DNA of 64,000 nucleotides. It comes from Sycon ciliatum (Eukaryota > Porifera > Calcarea > Leucosolenida > Sycettidae). The notes under the pieces were generated by a model, which saw only the letters and a list, made by a program, of their open reading frames with translations, made no database searches and had not been told where the DNA came from. Below are positions 24,354 through 33,863 of this stretch, one piece after another (the first letter of the stretch is position 1; each line of letters starts with the position of its first letter). The translations under genes were made by a program, and so were the position numbers. The stretch covers positions 20,010,998 to 20,074,997 of the forward strand of contig NC_088654.1 of the NCBI RefSeq assembly GCF_964019385.1, in the 5' to 3' direction.

Positions 24354-24665
24354 TGTAATGGGTAGCCGAGTGGTAGGCGCGGTGAAATCAACAAGAATTC
24401 GTTTTATTCTACTTCTTTCAGGTACACACCTGAAATATAATTATTAGTGAAAGAAGAAGCGGCAAAATAACTGACTTTCTCTCCGGTGCACACCTGGAGG
24501 TTGAATAGCTCGTTATTATCAAAATCTCATCTAAACAGAAATGCGCAGCAGCTTTTATGAAGCAGACGCCGTACGCTTACATACGGAGATACACTAACTA
24601 TACATCAGCCAAAGCTCCGCATTAGTTCCGTACTACTTCCGTATTGGTCGGGCAGGGATACTACA
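24354..24665 (-). repeat. LTR copy 1 (312 bp)
   Basis: TG...CA ends. Differs from copy 2 at two sites I could see: GGGTAGCC against GGTTAGCC, and AAACAGAAATG against AAAAAGAAATG. Confidence 0.9.
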
Positions 24666-24681
24666 CCCTCCCTTCCTACAG
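24666..24681 (-). promoter_or_regulatory. Polypurine tract
   Basis: On the minus strand AGGAAGGGAGGG ends exactly at the LTR boundary, the expected plus-strand primer. Confidence 0.8.
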
Positions 24682-25450
24682 ATTATCACGCCCTCGTGAT
24701 TTTCAAAAACAATTAGTGAAGAGTTGACTTTTTACGTGAGTAAAGACTTTTTATGCGTGGTGAACTGCGCCGACACCCACGGTCAACTGGGTACTCACAG
24801 CTCGGAGTGAGGGTAACAAGGATGCAGTTTACAGGGTTATGATTGGTTGAGAGACTCACCTACTCTCCCCTGACTCACTTGTGAGGTCTGCATTCGCCAC
24901 TAAGGTGTGCAAGGCATAGGCATAGTGGTGGCCTGCGGAAGCGAAGGCTAGTTTGTGTGTTTCTGAACATTCAAGCGATGCCAACGCGAATCCCGCGAAT
25001 TATTATTATTATTATTATTAAGAGTTACGAACACAGCGTCAACCGGAAGATGGCAAATTATATCGGAAATGATAACGTTTAGAGTGGACAGAAGAAATGA
25101 ACTGAAAACAAATCATAAAGTAGTAGCACACCAGGTTCACACGATCTCTCGGGGTCAAAAGGGGAAAGAACTGTCCTCCAAATAGGACCTGAAAAACTAC
25201 AGCACTCTTGCTGCACAACGCTGGCACAACCCGCCAGGAACATCGCAGTTCAAAAACCGAACTGAATACACTATAACTATAAGGGGCGTTGTCACACACA
25301 TTGTCCCACGTTAGCTGGGTAAACCGTGGCTCACCATGATCAGACGCCTACCAAACTAAACTGGATTCACACACTCGCATAAAGGAGGACTGAAAAGAAC
25401 AGGGAGACTGAAGGAAGAGAGGAAAGAAAATGCCATACCTAGAATCAGCG

Positions 25451-25976
25451 TTAGTAACCACGGCGGCGGCTGGAGCTACGGCGGAGGGCAAGCCAGGTTT
25501 TATCTTCATCTTGGTTGAGCCGGTCACTCAGAGCGGCTAGCTCGGCGTCAGACAAATGACCTCCCTCCTCGTCTTGAATCGTGGTCTTCACATTGTCGAT
25601 AGCATCGCTTTGCGCGACGTAAAGAGTGATGGTCTAGCCAGGAAGAGTGTTGACGAAAATCTGCATCCCACCACGGAGGCGAAGTACCAAGTGAAGAGTG
25701 GGCTCCTGCTTCCGACTGCGTGCCGGCGAAAATCAAACGCTGCTGGTCTTGGGGAATACCCTCCTTGTCTTGGGCAGTAGCCTGCCTGTTGTCGTCCTCA
25801 TCAGCTTCGCCATCACCACCGGTAGTATACATGTAGGTAGCGGGTCGCTTGGAATCGCCATCGGAGTCTCCAGTGGATGCCATGTGGAGGGAAGGGTGAT
25901 CCGCGCTAGCACCCTGACTGTGCAGAAAGCTAATAAGCATGGCCAGGCCCAGGAAAGCAAGAAACATGATTCTCAT
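25451..25976 (-). pseudogene. Signal peptide plus broken polyubiquitin, copy 1
   Basis: The ATG at 25976 opens a frame with a classic signal peptide (MRIMFLAFLGLAMLISFL, cleavage likely after GASA). An acidic stretch rich in Asp, Glu and Gly follows, then ubiquitin from about residue 31: [17 protein letters not shown] with Thr at the usual Lys48. Near 25705 about 11 ubiquitin residues are missing and the frame shifts. In the second frame come [20 protein letters not shown], a TAG stop (25634-25636) at ubiquitin Lys11, then TITLYVAQSDAIDNVKTTIQ, and a basic tail ending RRRGY and TAA at 25451. The first frame runs on out of register to 25548. No intact ubiquitin unit remains, so this is best called a pseudogene. 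Its capture by the LTR element is inferred. Confidence 0.75.
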
Positions 25977-26054
25977 CTTGATTCGTCGCACGGAGCTGCA
26001 GCGGGTTGAGCCATGGGGGTCTGGGGTCGAATCACGTCGTTATATTTTAAACTA

Positions 26055-26068
26055 CACCGCTGCCACCA
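26055..26068 (-). promoter_or_regulatory. Primer-binding site, tRNA-Leu type
   Basis: On the minus strand TGGTGGCAGCGGTG begins one base after the LTR end. It is complementary to the 3' end of animal tRNA-Leu (CACCGCTGCCACCA) over 14 bases. Confidence 0.8.
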
Positions 26069-26069
26069 A

Positions 26070-26381
26070 TGTAATGGTTAGCCGAGTGGTAGGCGCGGTG
26101 AAATCAACAAGAATTCGTTTTATTCTACTTCTTTCAGGTACACACCTGAAATATAATTATTAGTGAAAGAAGAAGCGGCAAAATAACTGACTTTCTCTCC
26201 GGTGCACACCTGGAGGTTGAATAGCTCGTTATTATCAAAATCTCATCTAAAAAGAAATGCGCAGCAGCTTTTATGAAGCAGACGCCGTACGCTTACATAC
26301 GGAGATACACTAACTATACATCAGCCAAAGCTCCGCATTAGTTCCGTACTACTTCCGTATTGGTCGGGCAGGGATACTACA
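26070..26381 (-). repeat. LTR copy 2 (312 bp)
   Basis: Middle LTR shared by both internal regions. Confidence 0.9.
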
Positions 26382-26397
26382 CCCTCCCTTCCTACAG
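26382..26397 (-). promoter_or_regulatory. Polypurine tract, copy 2
   Basis: Same sequence and position relative to the LTR as at 24666. Confidence 0.8.
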
Positions 26398-27166
26398 ATT
26401 ATCACGCCCTCGTGATTTTCAAAAACAATTAGTGAAGAGTTGACTTTTTACGTGAGTAAAGACTTTTTATGCGTGGTGAACTGCGCCGACACCCACGGTC
26501 AACTGGGTACTCACAGCTCGGAGTGAGGGTAACAAGGATGCAGTTTACAGGGTTATGATTGGTTGAGAGACTCACCTACTCTCCCCTGACTCACTTGTGA
26601 GGTCTGCATTCGCCACTAAGGTGTGCAAGGCATAGGCATAGTGGTGGCCTGCGGAAGCGAAGGCTAGTTTGTGTGTTTCTGAACATTCAAGCGATGCCAA
26701 CGCGAATCCCGCGAATTATTATTATTATTATTATTAAGAGTTACGAACACAGCGTCAACCGGAAGATGGCAAATTATATCGGAAATGATAACGTTTAGAG
26801 TGGACAGAAGAAATGAACTGAAAACAAATCATAAAGTAGTAGCACACCAGGTTCACACGATCTCTCGGGGTCAAAAGGGGAAAGAACTGTCCTCCAAATA
26901 GGACCTGAAAAACTACAGCACTCTTGCTGCACAACGCTGGCACAACCCGCCAGGAACATCGCAGTTCAAAAACCGAACTGAATACACTATAACTATAAGG
27001 GGCGTTGTCACACACATTGTCCCACGTTAGCTGGGTAAACCGTGGCTCACCATGATCAGACGCCTACCAAACTAAACTGGATTCACACACTCGCATAAAG
27101 GAGGACTGAAAAGAACAGGGAGACTGAAGGAAGAGAGGAAAGAAAATGCCATACCTAGAATCAGCG

Positions 27167-27692
27167 TTAGTAACCACGGCGGCGGCTGGAGCTACGGCGG
27201 AGGGCAAGCCAGGTTTTATCTTCATCTTGGTTGAGCCGGTCACTCAGAGCGGCTAGCTCGGCGTCAGACAAATGACCTCCCTCCTCGTCTTGAATCGTGG
27301 TCTTCACATTGTCGATAGCATCGCTTTGCGCGACGTAAAGAGTGATGGTCTAGCCAGGAAGAGTGTTGACGAAAATCTGCATCCCACCACGGAGGCGAAG
27401 TACCAAGTGAAGAGTGGGCTCCTGCTTCCGACTGCGTGCCGGCGAAAATCAAACGCTGCTGGTCTTGGGGAATACCCTCCTTGTCTTGGGCAGTAGCCTG
27501 CCTGTTGTCGTCCTCATCAGCTTCGCCATCACCACCGGTAGTATACATGTAGGTAGCGGGTCGCTTGGAATCGCCATCGGAGTCTCCAGTGGATGCCATG
27601 TGGAGGGAAGGGTGATCCGCGCTAGCACCCTGACTGTGCAGAAAGCTAATAAGCATGGCCAGGCCCAGGAAAGCAAGAAACATGATTCTCAT
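27167..27692 (-). pseudogene. Signal peptide plus broken polyubiquitin, copy 2
   Basis: Encodes the same peptides as copy 1, with the same deletion and frameshift and the same TAG (27350-27352). The lesions therefore predate the tandem duplication, or are the normal state of the element. Confidence 0.75.
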
Positions 27693-27770
27693 CTTGATTC
27701 GTCGCACGGAGCTGCAGCGGGTTGAGCCATGGGGGTCTGGGGTCGAATCACGTCGTTATATTTTAAACTA

Positions 27771-27784
27771 CACCGCTGCCACCA
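27771..27784 (-). promoter_or_regulatory. Primer-binding site, copy 2
   Basis: Identical to the site at 26055-26068, adjoining LTR copy 3. Confidence 0.8.
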
Positions 27785-27785
27785 A

Positions 27786-28085
27786 TGTAATGGTTAGCCG
27801 AGTGGTAGGCGCGGTGAAATCAACAAGAATTCGTTTTATTCTACTTCTTTCAGGTACACACCTGAAATATAATTATTAGTGAAAGAAGAAGCGGCAAAAT
27901 AACTGACTTTCTCTCCGGTGCACACCTGGAGGTTGAATAGCTCGTTATTATCAAAATCTCATCTAAAAAGAAATGCGCAGCAGCTTTTATGAAGCAGACG
28001 CCGTACGCTTACATACGGAGGACATCAGCCAAAGCTCCGTATTAGTTCCGTACTACTTCCGTATTGGTCGGGCAGGGACACTACA
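27786..28085 (-). repeat. LTR copy 3 (300 bp)
   Basis: Matches copy 2 but lacks about 12 bases after ACATACGGAG. Followed by the CAAA target duplication. Confidence 0.9.
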
Positions 28086-28270
28086 CAAACTCTTCTACAC
28101 ACATACGGCCCCACCCAACATGTCAGGTTCCCTACTTGCATCCACCGACAAACACCTCTCTCATGCCTAGACCTTGTTATCTCCTCATTCCCCAGCAATG
28201 GGGCTGTTAAGTGTGACGTCACGGCTCCTTCGATACGCATAGCAACGGAGAGCACTGGGGACAAACAAAA
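28086..28270 (+). pseudogene. LINE endonuclease, second part, fused to a late RT piece
   Basis: Resumes the endonuclease frame broken at 24353 (TLLHTYGPTQHV, then LSCLDLVISSFP, the usual end of the domain). At about 28193 it jumps to GLLSVTSRLLRYA and LGTNKS, which align to sequence near the C-terminal end of the LINE at 31500-31612 (GLLSDDVTVPSIRI, LGTNKSS). The LINE copy therefore lost its central reverse transcriptase. Confidence 0.7.
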
Positions 28271-30723
28271 GTCGCGTCCTCTGGATGGAACCAGATGTCA
28301 AGGGCAACAGCATCTAAATGACTGGAGAGACAGCAGTTTTTCTTTGCTTTTTCTTCAAGCGATTGTTGTCGCTCTTTACTCCTTGTTCTTTCCTCTACAA
28401 AACTCCTGTAGTCGTCGAGTGCCTTCATGATGGCTGTGATATTGGCTGCCCACAGTAAAACTCCGTGTTTGAGAGTGCTTTGAAGATGTTTCGCGTCCTG
28501 ATGGATCAAAGTATGAGCGCTCCTTGTGGATTCGATTATAATAGGTGAGTTGTTCAAGAAATCAGTGTCTTCTTTCTGTCTCTGCCCTCACGCTGGCACA
28601 ATATCAGCCTCTATATCCATGACAGCTCGCACCTCCCGTAAACTGCATGACTTACATGTAGATATATTTTCGCCCTCCGTGGTGATCTGGTGATTGAAGA
28701 CCCATGGAAGAATTTATTATGTTCAGAATGATGTCCTAAGAATATAAAATAAAATAATTCTAGGGAATTGTCATAGGGTATTTTTGGAAGGATGGAGACA
28801 GAGAGAGAGCACTGTTTGAAGTGTTTGTCTCACTGTAATTACTCCAGATTATTGAATGTTGTATGATCTACTCTATATTTTCCACAATGGTTTTTCCTGA
28901 TTTGCAGGATCTCTTCTTTTGCTGTTTGCGTGTTTACAGGAAGTGGCTGTCTGGTGTAACTGCACCAGATCCTGAGGAAATTAAGTCAGATGCGGAGGCA
29001 GGGTCGTCCAGTGATGCAACACTGCCGTTCTGTGTGCAGCGTCACCGCTAATACCCCCGGCGAAAACACAAAAAAGACAAACACGTGAAACTTTTTGAAG
29101 ACTACAGTATTGACCGTTCTGCTAATAAATGCATGACTGCTCCGACAGTCGATAATCGAAACACAGAGCACCAGCATGATGTTTTCATATTGGGAACCAC
29201 ACAACAGCTCAATTCTCAAGCCCAAAAATTGATGAATACAAATACAGAGCGACGCAACAAGAGATCATCCGGCAACCAAACAAACCTGGGTCTAATGCAC
29301 TGAATAGTCCTGAAATACGCAAGCCAGACAAAGCAGTGCAAGCACATACTGTTACAAAGTACATGCATTGCAGAACAAAGTGTAACCAAAGATACACAGG
29401 GTTATAGCTGCACACTTGTGCATGTGCTCGCTCAGCCCAAGAACACACGATAATGATGATAGAAACAATCCGGGGGAAACACGCTAACACCGAAGTAAGC
29501 ATCAACACGTAAATAGTGCAGCTCTGAAAAAAATACATTGACATGTACATTGGTGTGTCGAGTAGTATCAGGCTTGAATAATCATCCAACCAAGACTTCA
29601 TCAGGTCCCAGACGCTGAGATCGCACGCCGAATGTGAAGTGCATCTAGCCTTGAACCTGTCGCACAAGACACACACATATGGCAAAATGACATCCACTCT
29701 GAATATTTCCAGAGGCCAATCATGACAGAACACAGAAATGAAACCACGGGCTCAACCAAGTAAACACAAAGGAAGTTAGTCAAAATAATCCATGCAGTGC
29801 TCTTTTAATTGCAGCGCTGATTGCAGTGTTGCGTCATAGCCCGATACCCACTGAGCACAGACACAACTCCATTCTTCAGGGGCAAGACATACTCTTTTGG
29901 AATAAAGTCATAAAGTACAGCGTTCCAATGACATTACGGACACCTCGTCCAAATGCATGGTCTGTTCATCTGGCCGACTCGGCCACGCATGAGAGTGTGT
30001 GCATGTATTCGGTGCGTATGGTGTACCAGTTGTGGGACAATGAAGATGGAATTATTATCATGATGTTACATGTACATCTACAGTGTATGTTTGAGTGTAA
30101 AGTAAATTTTATTTTATTGCACATTTCTTCGACACAAGTACCGGTAATTACTTACTTCACATGTTCGCATTTCTCATAATCGATCCACCTGCACTCCGTA
30201 TCCAGGTATCAGTCGAGGAAAAATTCTCCCAGATATACACTAGTCACCACAGCCATGTGATGACATTGGGATGGGCCCCAAGCACGATTGCGCTCTCTAG
30301 TTACAATAAATTTGGCCAGATTATCTGTGAAGACAAAATGCAATGCATAGCGGCAATCGATGGATGAAGAGAGAGTTCGTAAATACCTATATCTTTCCAC
30401 TTGTTCAGGAGCTTACCTTTTGGAGTTCATATCGTTTACACGATCTCTCATGCTGTCTTGCACCTTGGTTTTGTTGACCATGGATACGCCATCCCAGAAA
30501 ACATTCTACAGGAGCTACTAATGCAGAGCGTTTCACGCTCGATCTCGGCGATCTACCTTGTCACGCCAATAAAATCCTCCGTGACACTGGCTACAGTCAC
30601 AAGAGACGTCTCAGTAAGGTAATGAGCACGACAACATCGTCGAGATCAAGGACAAAGAGAAAACAAAACACTCACTGAAAACAGCAAAGAAGAAACGAAG
30701 AAATGTACACGATTCCTATATGT
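28271..30723. other. No gene recognised
   Basis: Two stretches are open but unassigned. A minus frame at 28219-28557 (112 residues) contains a charged helix-like EERTRSKERQQSLEEKAKK run. A plus frame at 28863-29303 is interrupted by one TAA at 29049 and preceded by an acceptor-like TTTGCAG. Neither resembles a known family. Confidence 0.4.
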
Positions 30724-31615
30724 TATTATTATTATTCTTTATTTCCACGATGGCCCATGGCCAATAAGGAAGATAATATGATTCAAATCAGTCCAGAATC
30801 ATATAAAATCAGTCTAGCAAGTAAGGAAATCAACACATTGCAGGGGGATGGGGTCACGATGGGGTACAGTGTGAGCTACTACAGGAGCATATGGATGATA
30901 GAATGAGGCTAGACGCCATTGATTTAAACGCATGCTTGCTATTTGTTTCACGCAGGTCGGGGGGTAGTTGGTTGAAATTGTGAAGGGATAGGTTGATGGG
31001 TGAGTTGGTGTGTCGGTATGTGTGTGATGTTCTCAATGTGTATGTTCTCATGTGTCGTAGTGCATATGGCTGCTCTGTGATTGGTCGTGCAAGGTGAGGC
31101 TGTTGCAGGTGAAGGGGAGCGCGGATGTACTTGATGTTGTGGGCAAGAGTAACCTGTCGTAAGAGTTGCCGGGAGACTAATGTGGGGAGTTGGAGATGAT
31201 GAAGAAGTGAGCTGTGATGGACTGGTGCAAAAAGGGGGATCCGCAGGCAGATACGGGCTGCTCGTCGCTGAACGCGTTCTAATTGGTCCTTCTGTGTGCG
31301 GGTGGTGTTGGATAACACGAGACTGCCGTACTCTATAACCGGGCGAATGTAGGCGGTGTAGATTACGAGCAGACTGGGGGTGTTAAGTTGGCCTCGTGTT
31401 TTACGAAGTTGGTGAAGGAGTTTTTTGGATTTGTTTATTATGTGCGTGACATGTGAGTTCCATTGGAGGTTGTTTTGTAGGATGATGTTGCCACTGACAA
31501 CTGGTTCGGTGGAGACGACGCTACTTTTGTTTGTCCCCAGTGGGATCGTTGTTATGCGTATCGAAGGAACTGTGACGTCATCACTTAACAGCCCCATGAT
31601 GTTCATATCCAATCA
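30724..31615 (-). pseudogene. LINE ORF2 C-terminal third (CR1/L2-like)
   Basis: A 252-residue open frame (31612-30854) carries the post-palm region of a LINE reverse transcriptase: LQWNSHVTHIINKSKKLL, then LVIYTAYIRPVIEYGSLV, then QLERVQRRAARICL. It ends in a typical basic tail. The 3' end lies at 30724-30770, with TTATTGGCCATGGGCCATCG and a (TAA)n tail read on the minus strand. 5'-truncated; fairly young because the frame is still open. Confidence 0.8.
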
Positions 31616-31675
31616 CTTCCACCGTTTGGCGCATCCGACCATACTACTATCAGTGGCCACATCAATAATCAACTG

Positions 31676-31800
31676 CCCCCCCCCCCCCATAAGTATTTTA
31701 ATTCACATTCTCTTTATAATTTTCATATTCGCCTTCATGTTATTGGGTTATATGCCCGTTTGAATTTGCGAATCTAACTAAATACAAACAAACAAACAAC
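31676..31800. repeat. Poly-C tract and AT-rich LINE tail
   Basis: A C run at 31676-31689, then TTGAATTTGCGAATCTAACT and (AAAC)n. The same 3' motif (TTCGAATTYGCGAATTCAAA-like) recurs at 33015 and 39740, marking another LINE family's 3' ends. Confidence 0.5.
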
Positions 31801-31804
31801 AAAC

Positions 31805-32870
31805 AAATTAACAACTCCCCTCCACGATCCAGAAGCACCACATTCTGGTCATGGACTCATGGACAGACAGCACTGTCCACCTTCTTCGAGAAGCCCTTTC
31901 ACCCACAGATCTCAACCACCATCCAAACCAACACGACCCATGCCCAGTTGACACCTTCTGGAGATCCTGGCGCGACAAAGTCCTGAGCATCGCCCAAGAA
32001 CACTGCCAAGTTACTCGCACTCACCCACTTGGGACAAGAGATCACGCTCGCCCGACGACTGGAACACGTTCACTGCCCAAAGAAACCATGTCACCACTCT
32101 CCTGCGTCGTGCAAAATCGGATTTCGTGAACAACTCAACAGCCTCCTCTACTTCCCTATACCGCCTCATGAAGCATCTAACTACAGCTACAAAACAACGC
32201 ATATCCGAACTCGTCAGCCAAGCAACTCCTGCAACGACACCTGCACAAAAAACTGCTGCCCTCAACGAATTCTTCATTTCACAGAGCAAGCTGTCCGTGG
32301 CCAATGCGGATGAGCAAACTCCAGCCATCAACACCACCCCTGACATCCTCAGTCCCCTTCTCGACTTCCCAAGCTGAGGTAGAAAAACTCCTCCGCGGAG
32401 TTGATACCAACAAAAGCCCCAGGTTCGACTCTAGGCATATGCGGATAATGCCGGCAGAAAAATTGGCAGAATTCGGTACTTTTTTGGTAAGTTTCATGCA
32501 TGTTTGGTGTGTGGATGAAGAAATGGAGCAGAATTCGAGGAATTGCCCGCCATAAGGTTTGTATGGTTCTGCCAATTTCACTGCTTTTCGAGCAGAATGC
32601 CACCTTTTCGAGCATTATCCGCCATTGCCTATTCGACTTTATACCAAACCGCTTGCTCAAAGAAGCGGCTAACGAACTTGCACCGTCGTTATCTCTTTAT
32701 TCTATCATTCCAAGCCGGAGAAATCCCGCAGGAGTGGGAAGATGCCACCATTACTCCAGTGGCCAAGCCTGGTGACCCAACCCAACCAACAAACTATAGA
32801 CCCATCTCTCTCTTGAGGACTACACTTAGTCTATTAGGCGGGTTACAGAACTACTGTCGTTCGCTGGCTT
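31805..32870 (+). pseudogene. LINE ORF2 linker and N-terminal RT, interrupted
   Basis: Frame pieces read FWRSWRDKVLSIAQEHC, then AAALNEFFISQSKLSVA-like, then AEVEKLLRGVDTNKSP, then IPNRLLKEAANELAPSLS, then GEIPQEWEDATITPVAKPGD and TNYRPISLL. These are the ordered motifs between endonuclease and RT box A in CR1/L2-like LINEs. The copy is interrupted at 32434-32631 by a MITE and stops near 32830. Confidence 0.75.
32434..32631. mobile_element. MITE inserted in LINE, 9-10 bp target duplication
   Basis: Ends GGCATATGCGGATAATGCC and GCATTATCCGCCATTGCC are inverted copies. Flanks TTCGACTCTA (32424) and TTCGACTTTA (32632) look like a 9-10 bp target duplication with one difference, and the LINE frame resumes after it. 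The duplication length suggests a Mutator-like or hAT-like mobiliser. A second copy is at 35354-35490. Confidence 0.7.
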
Positions 32871-33114
32871 ACTTGTAGTTTTGATAACGCTTCGCTCTTC
32901 TTTAAAATATCTATCATTCTCTCTTTTTTCTCCTTATCTTCTCCCCAACCCTAGGCCCTCCTTCCCTGTAACATAATAACATATTCGCTGCCTTGTCATT
33001 GAACATTTGTGCTCGTTTGGATTAGCGAATTCAAATAAAGTGTTCATACATACATGCATCGAAATTCCAAGAAAAAAATGTACATCGGCTCCTCCACAAC
33101 CACATAACACCCCA

Positions 33115-33440
33115 CCTACCCAACCAGACTCCGTGAAAAAGACGGCACTGAGCAGCAGCTTGCTCGTCTCGTCCATACCCTCTGCAGTCTCCACTGCGAG
33201 AGACAACGGGAAACACGTCACTGCCTGCTTTTTTGATCTAAGCAAGGCCTTCGATCGTGTGTGGCATGCAGGCCTTCTAGCAAAACTCTCCCACTATGGT
33301 GTTCAGGGCAACGCCCTGGAGTGGTTCCGACGGTATCTGTTGGGGCGTCAGCAGAGGGTCCAGGTGGATGGCGAGCTATCGCCTTTCCTCGGGATCCCTG
33401 CCGGCGTCCCTCAGGGATCTGTTCTGGCTAGAACGAACGA
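33115..33440 (+). pseudogene. LINE RT palm fragment
   Basis: An open frame with ACFFDLSKAFDRVWHAGLL, LLGRQQRVQVDG and PAGVPQGSVL: RT motifs A and B of a CR1/L2-like LINE. The catalytic second-aspartate box (FADD) is absent, because the copy switches at about 33430 to the C-terminal tail of another LINE. Confidence 0.8.
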
Positions 33441-33640
33441 CTCCAGCGGAAAGCCGCCATGTCTCCACCTTCCTCTTTACACACACTTAGAACACGTCCA
33501 CCTTTTGCACCGCATCAAATGGCCAACATTATTTTCACGCTTTAAAGTTAAACATAAAACCCTGCTATCGCCACGCAAAGTGGTCATTGGCTACCCCAGC
33601 CATGTATTGCTTGGAATAAAATAAAATAAAAATAAAATAA
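33430..33640 (+). pseudogene. LINE C-terminal tail with (AAAAT)n end
   Basis: Near copy of 15110-15235, ending in AATAAAATAAAAATAAAATAA. Confidence 0.6.
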
Positions 33641-33649
33641 TTTTTACTC

Positions 33650-33818
33650 TTCGCACATTCTCTGCGCCACAATTATGCCCTGCCACATAATTATACTCTC
33701 GCTGCATACTGCTAGCAGCGTGCAACCTTCGTATAATTTACTTCGCTCTCGTACTTGGCACTTGCCAACTCCGCGGACTGATCGCTGTCTCCATTCTCTT
33801 CTGTACAAGCCTGAAGGC

Positions 33819-33852
<34 letters not shown>

Positions 33853-33863
33853 ATTTTGAATAG
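33650..33863 (+). mobile_element. LINE family A 3' fragment with (ATT)n
   Basis: Matches 22940-23085 (YNLLRSRTWHLPTPRTDR frame), then runs into a (TTA)n microsatellite shared with the minus-strand LINE tail that starts at 33864. Confidence 0.65.

Larger units (their letters stand above)
24354..28085 (-). mobile_element. Tandem non-autonomous LTR element (LTR-int-LTR-int-LTR)
   Basis: Three LTRs (312, 312 and 300 bp) alternate with two 1404-bp internal regions at an exact 1716-bp period. Read on the minus strand, each LTR begins TGTAGT and ends CATTACA. An internal region begins with a tRNA-Leu-type primer site and ends with a polypurine tract. The whole array is flanked by a single 4-bp duplication, CAAA (24350-24353 and 28086-28089), so it entered once and became a tandem by LTR-LTR exchange, or entered as a tandem. 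There are no gag or pol motifs. The internal region carries a broken signal-peptide and ubiquitin frame. Movement would need proteins supplied by another element. Confidence 0.88.

Noticed and set aside
25548..25991. 147-residue minus frame read as a cysteine-containing secreted peptide precursor with a RRAKR cleavage site
   Set aside because: The apparent mature peptide is ubiquitin DNA read out of register; the other frame gives [11 protein letters not shown].
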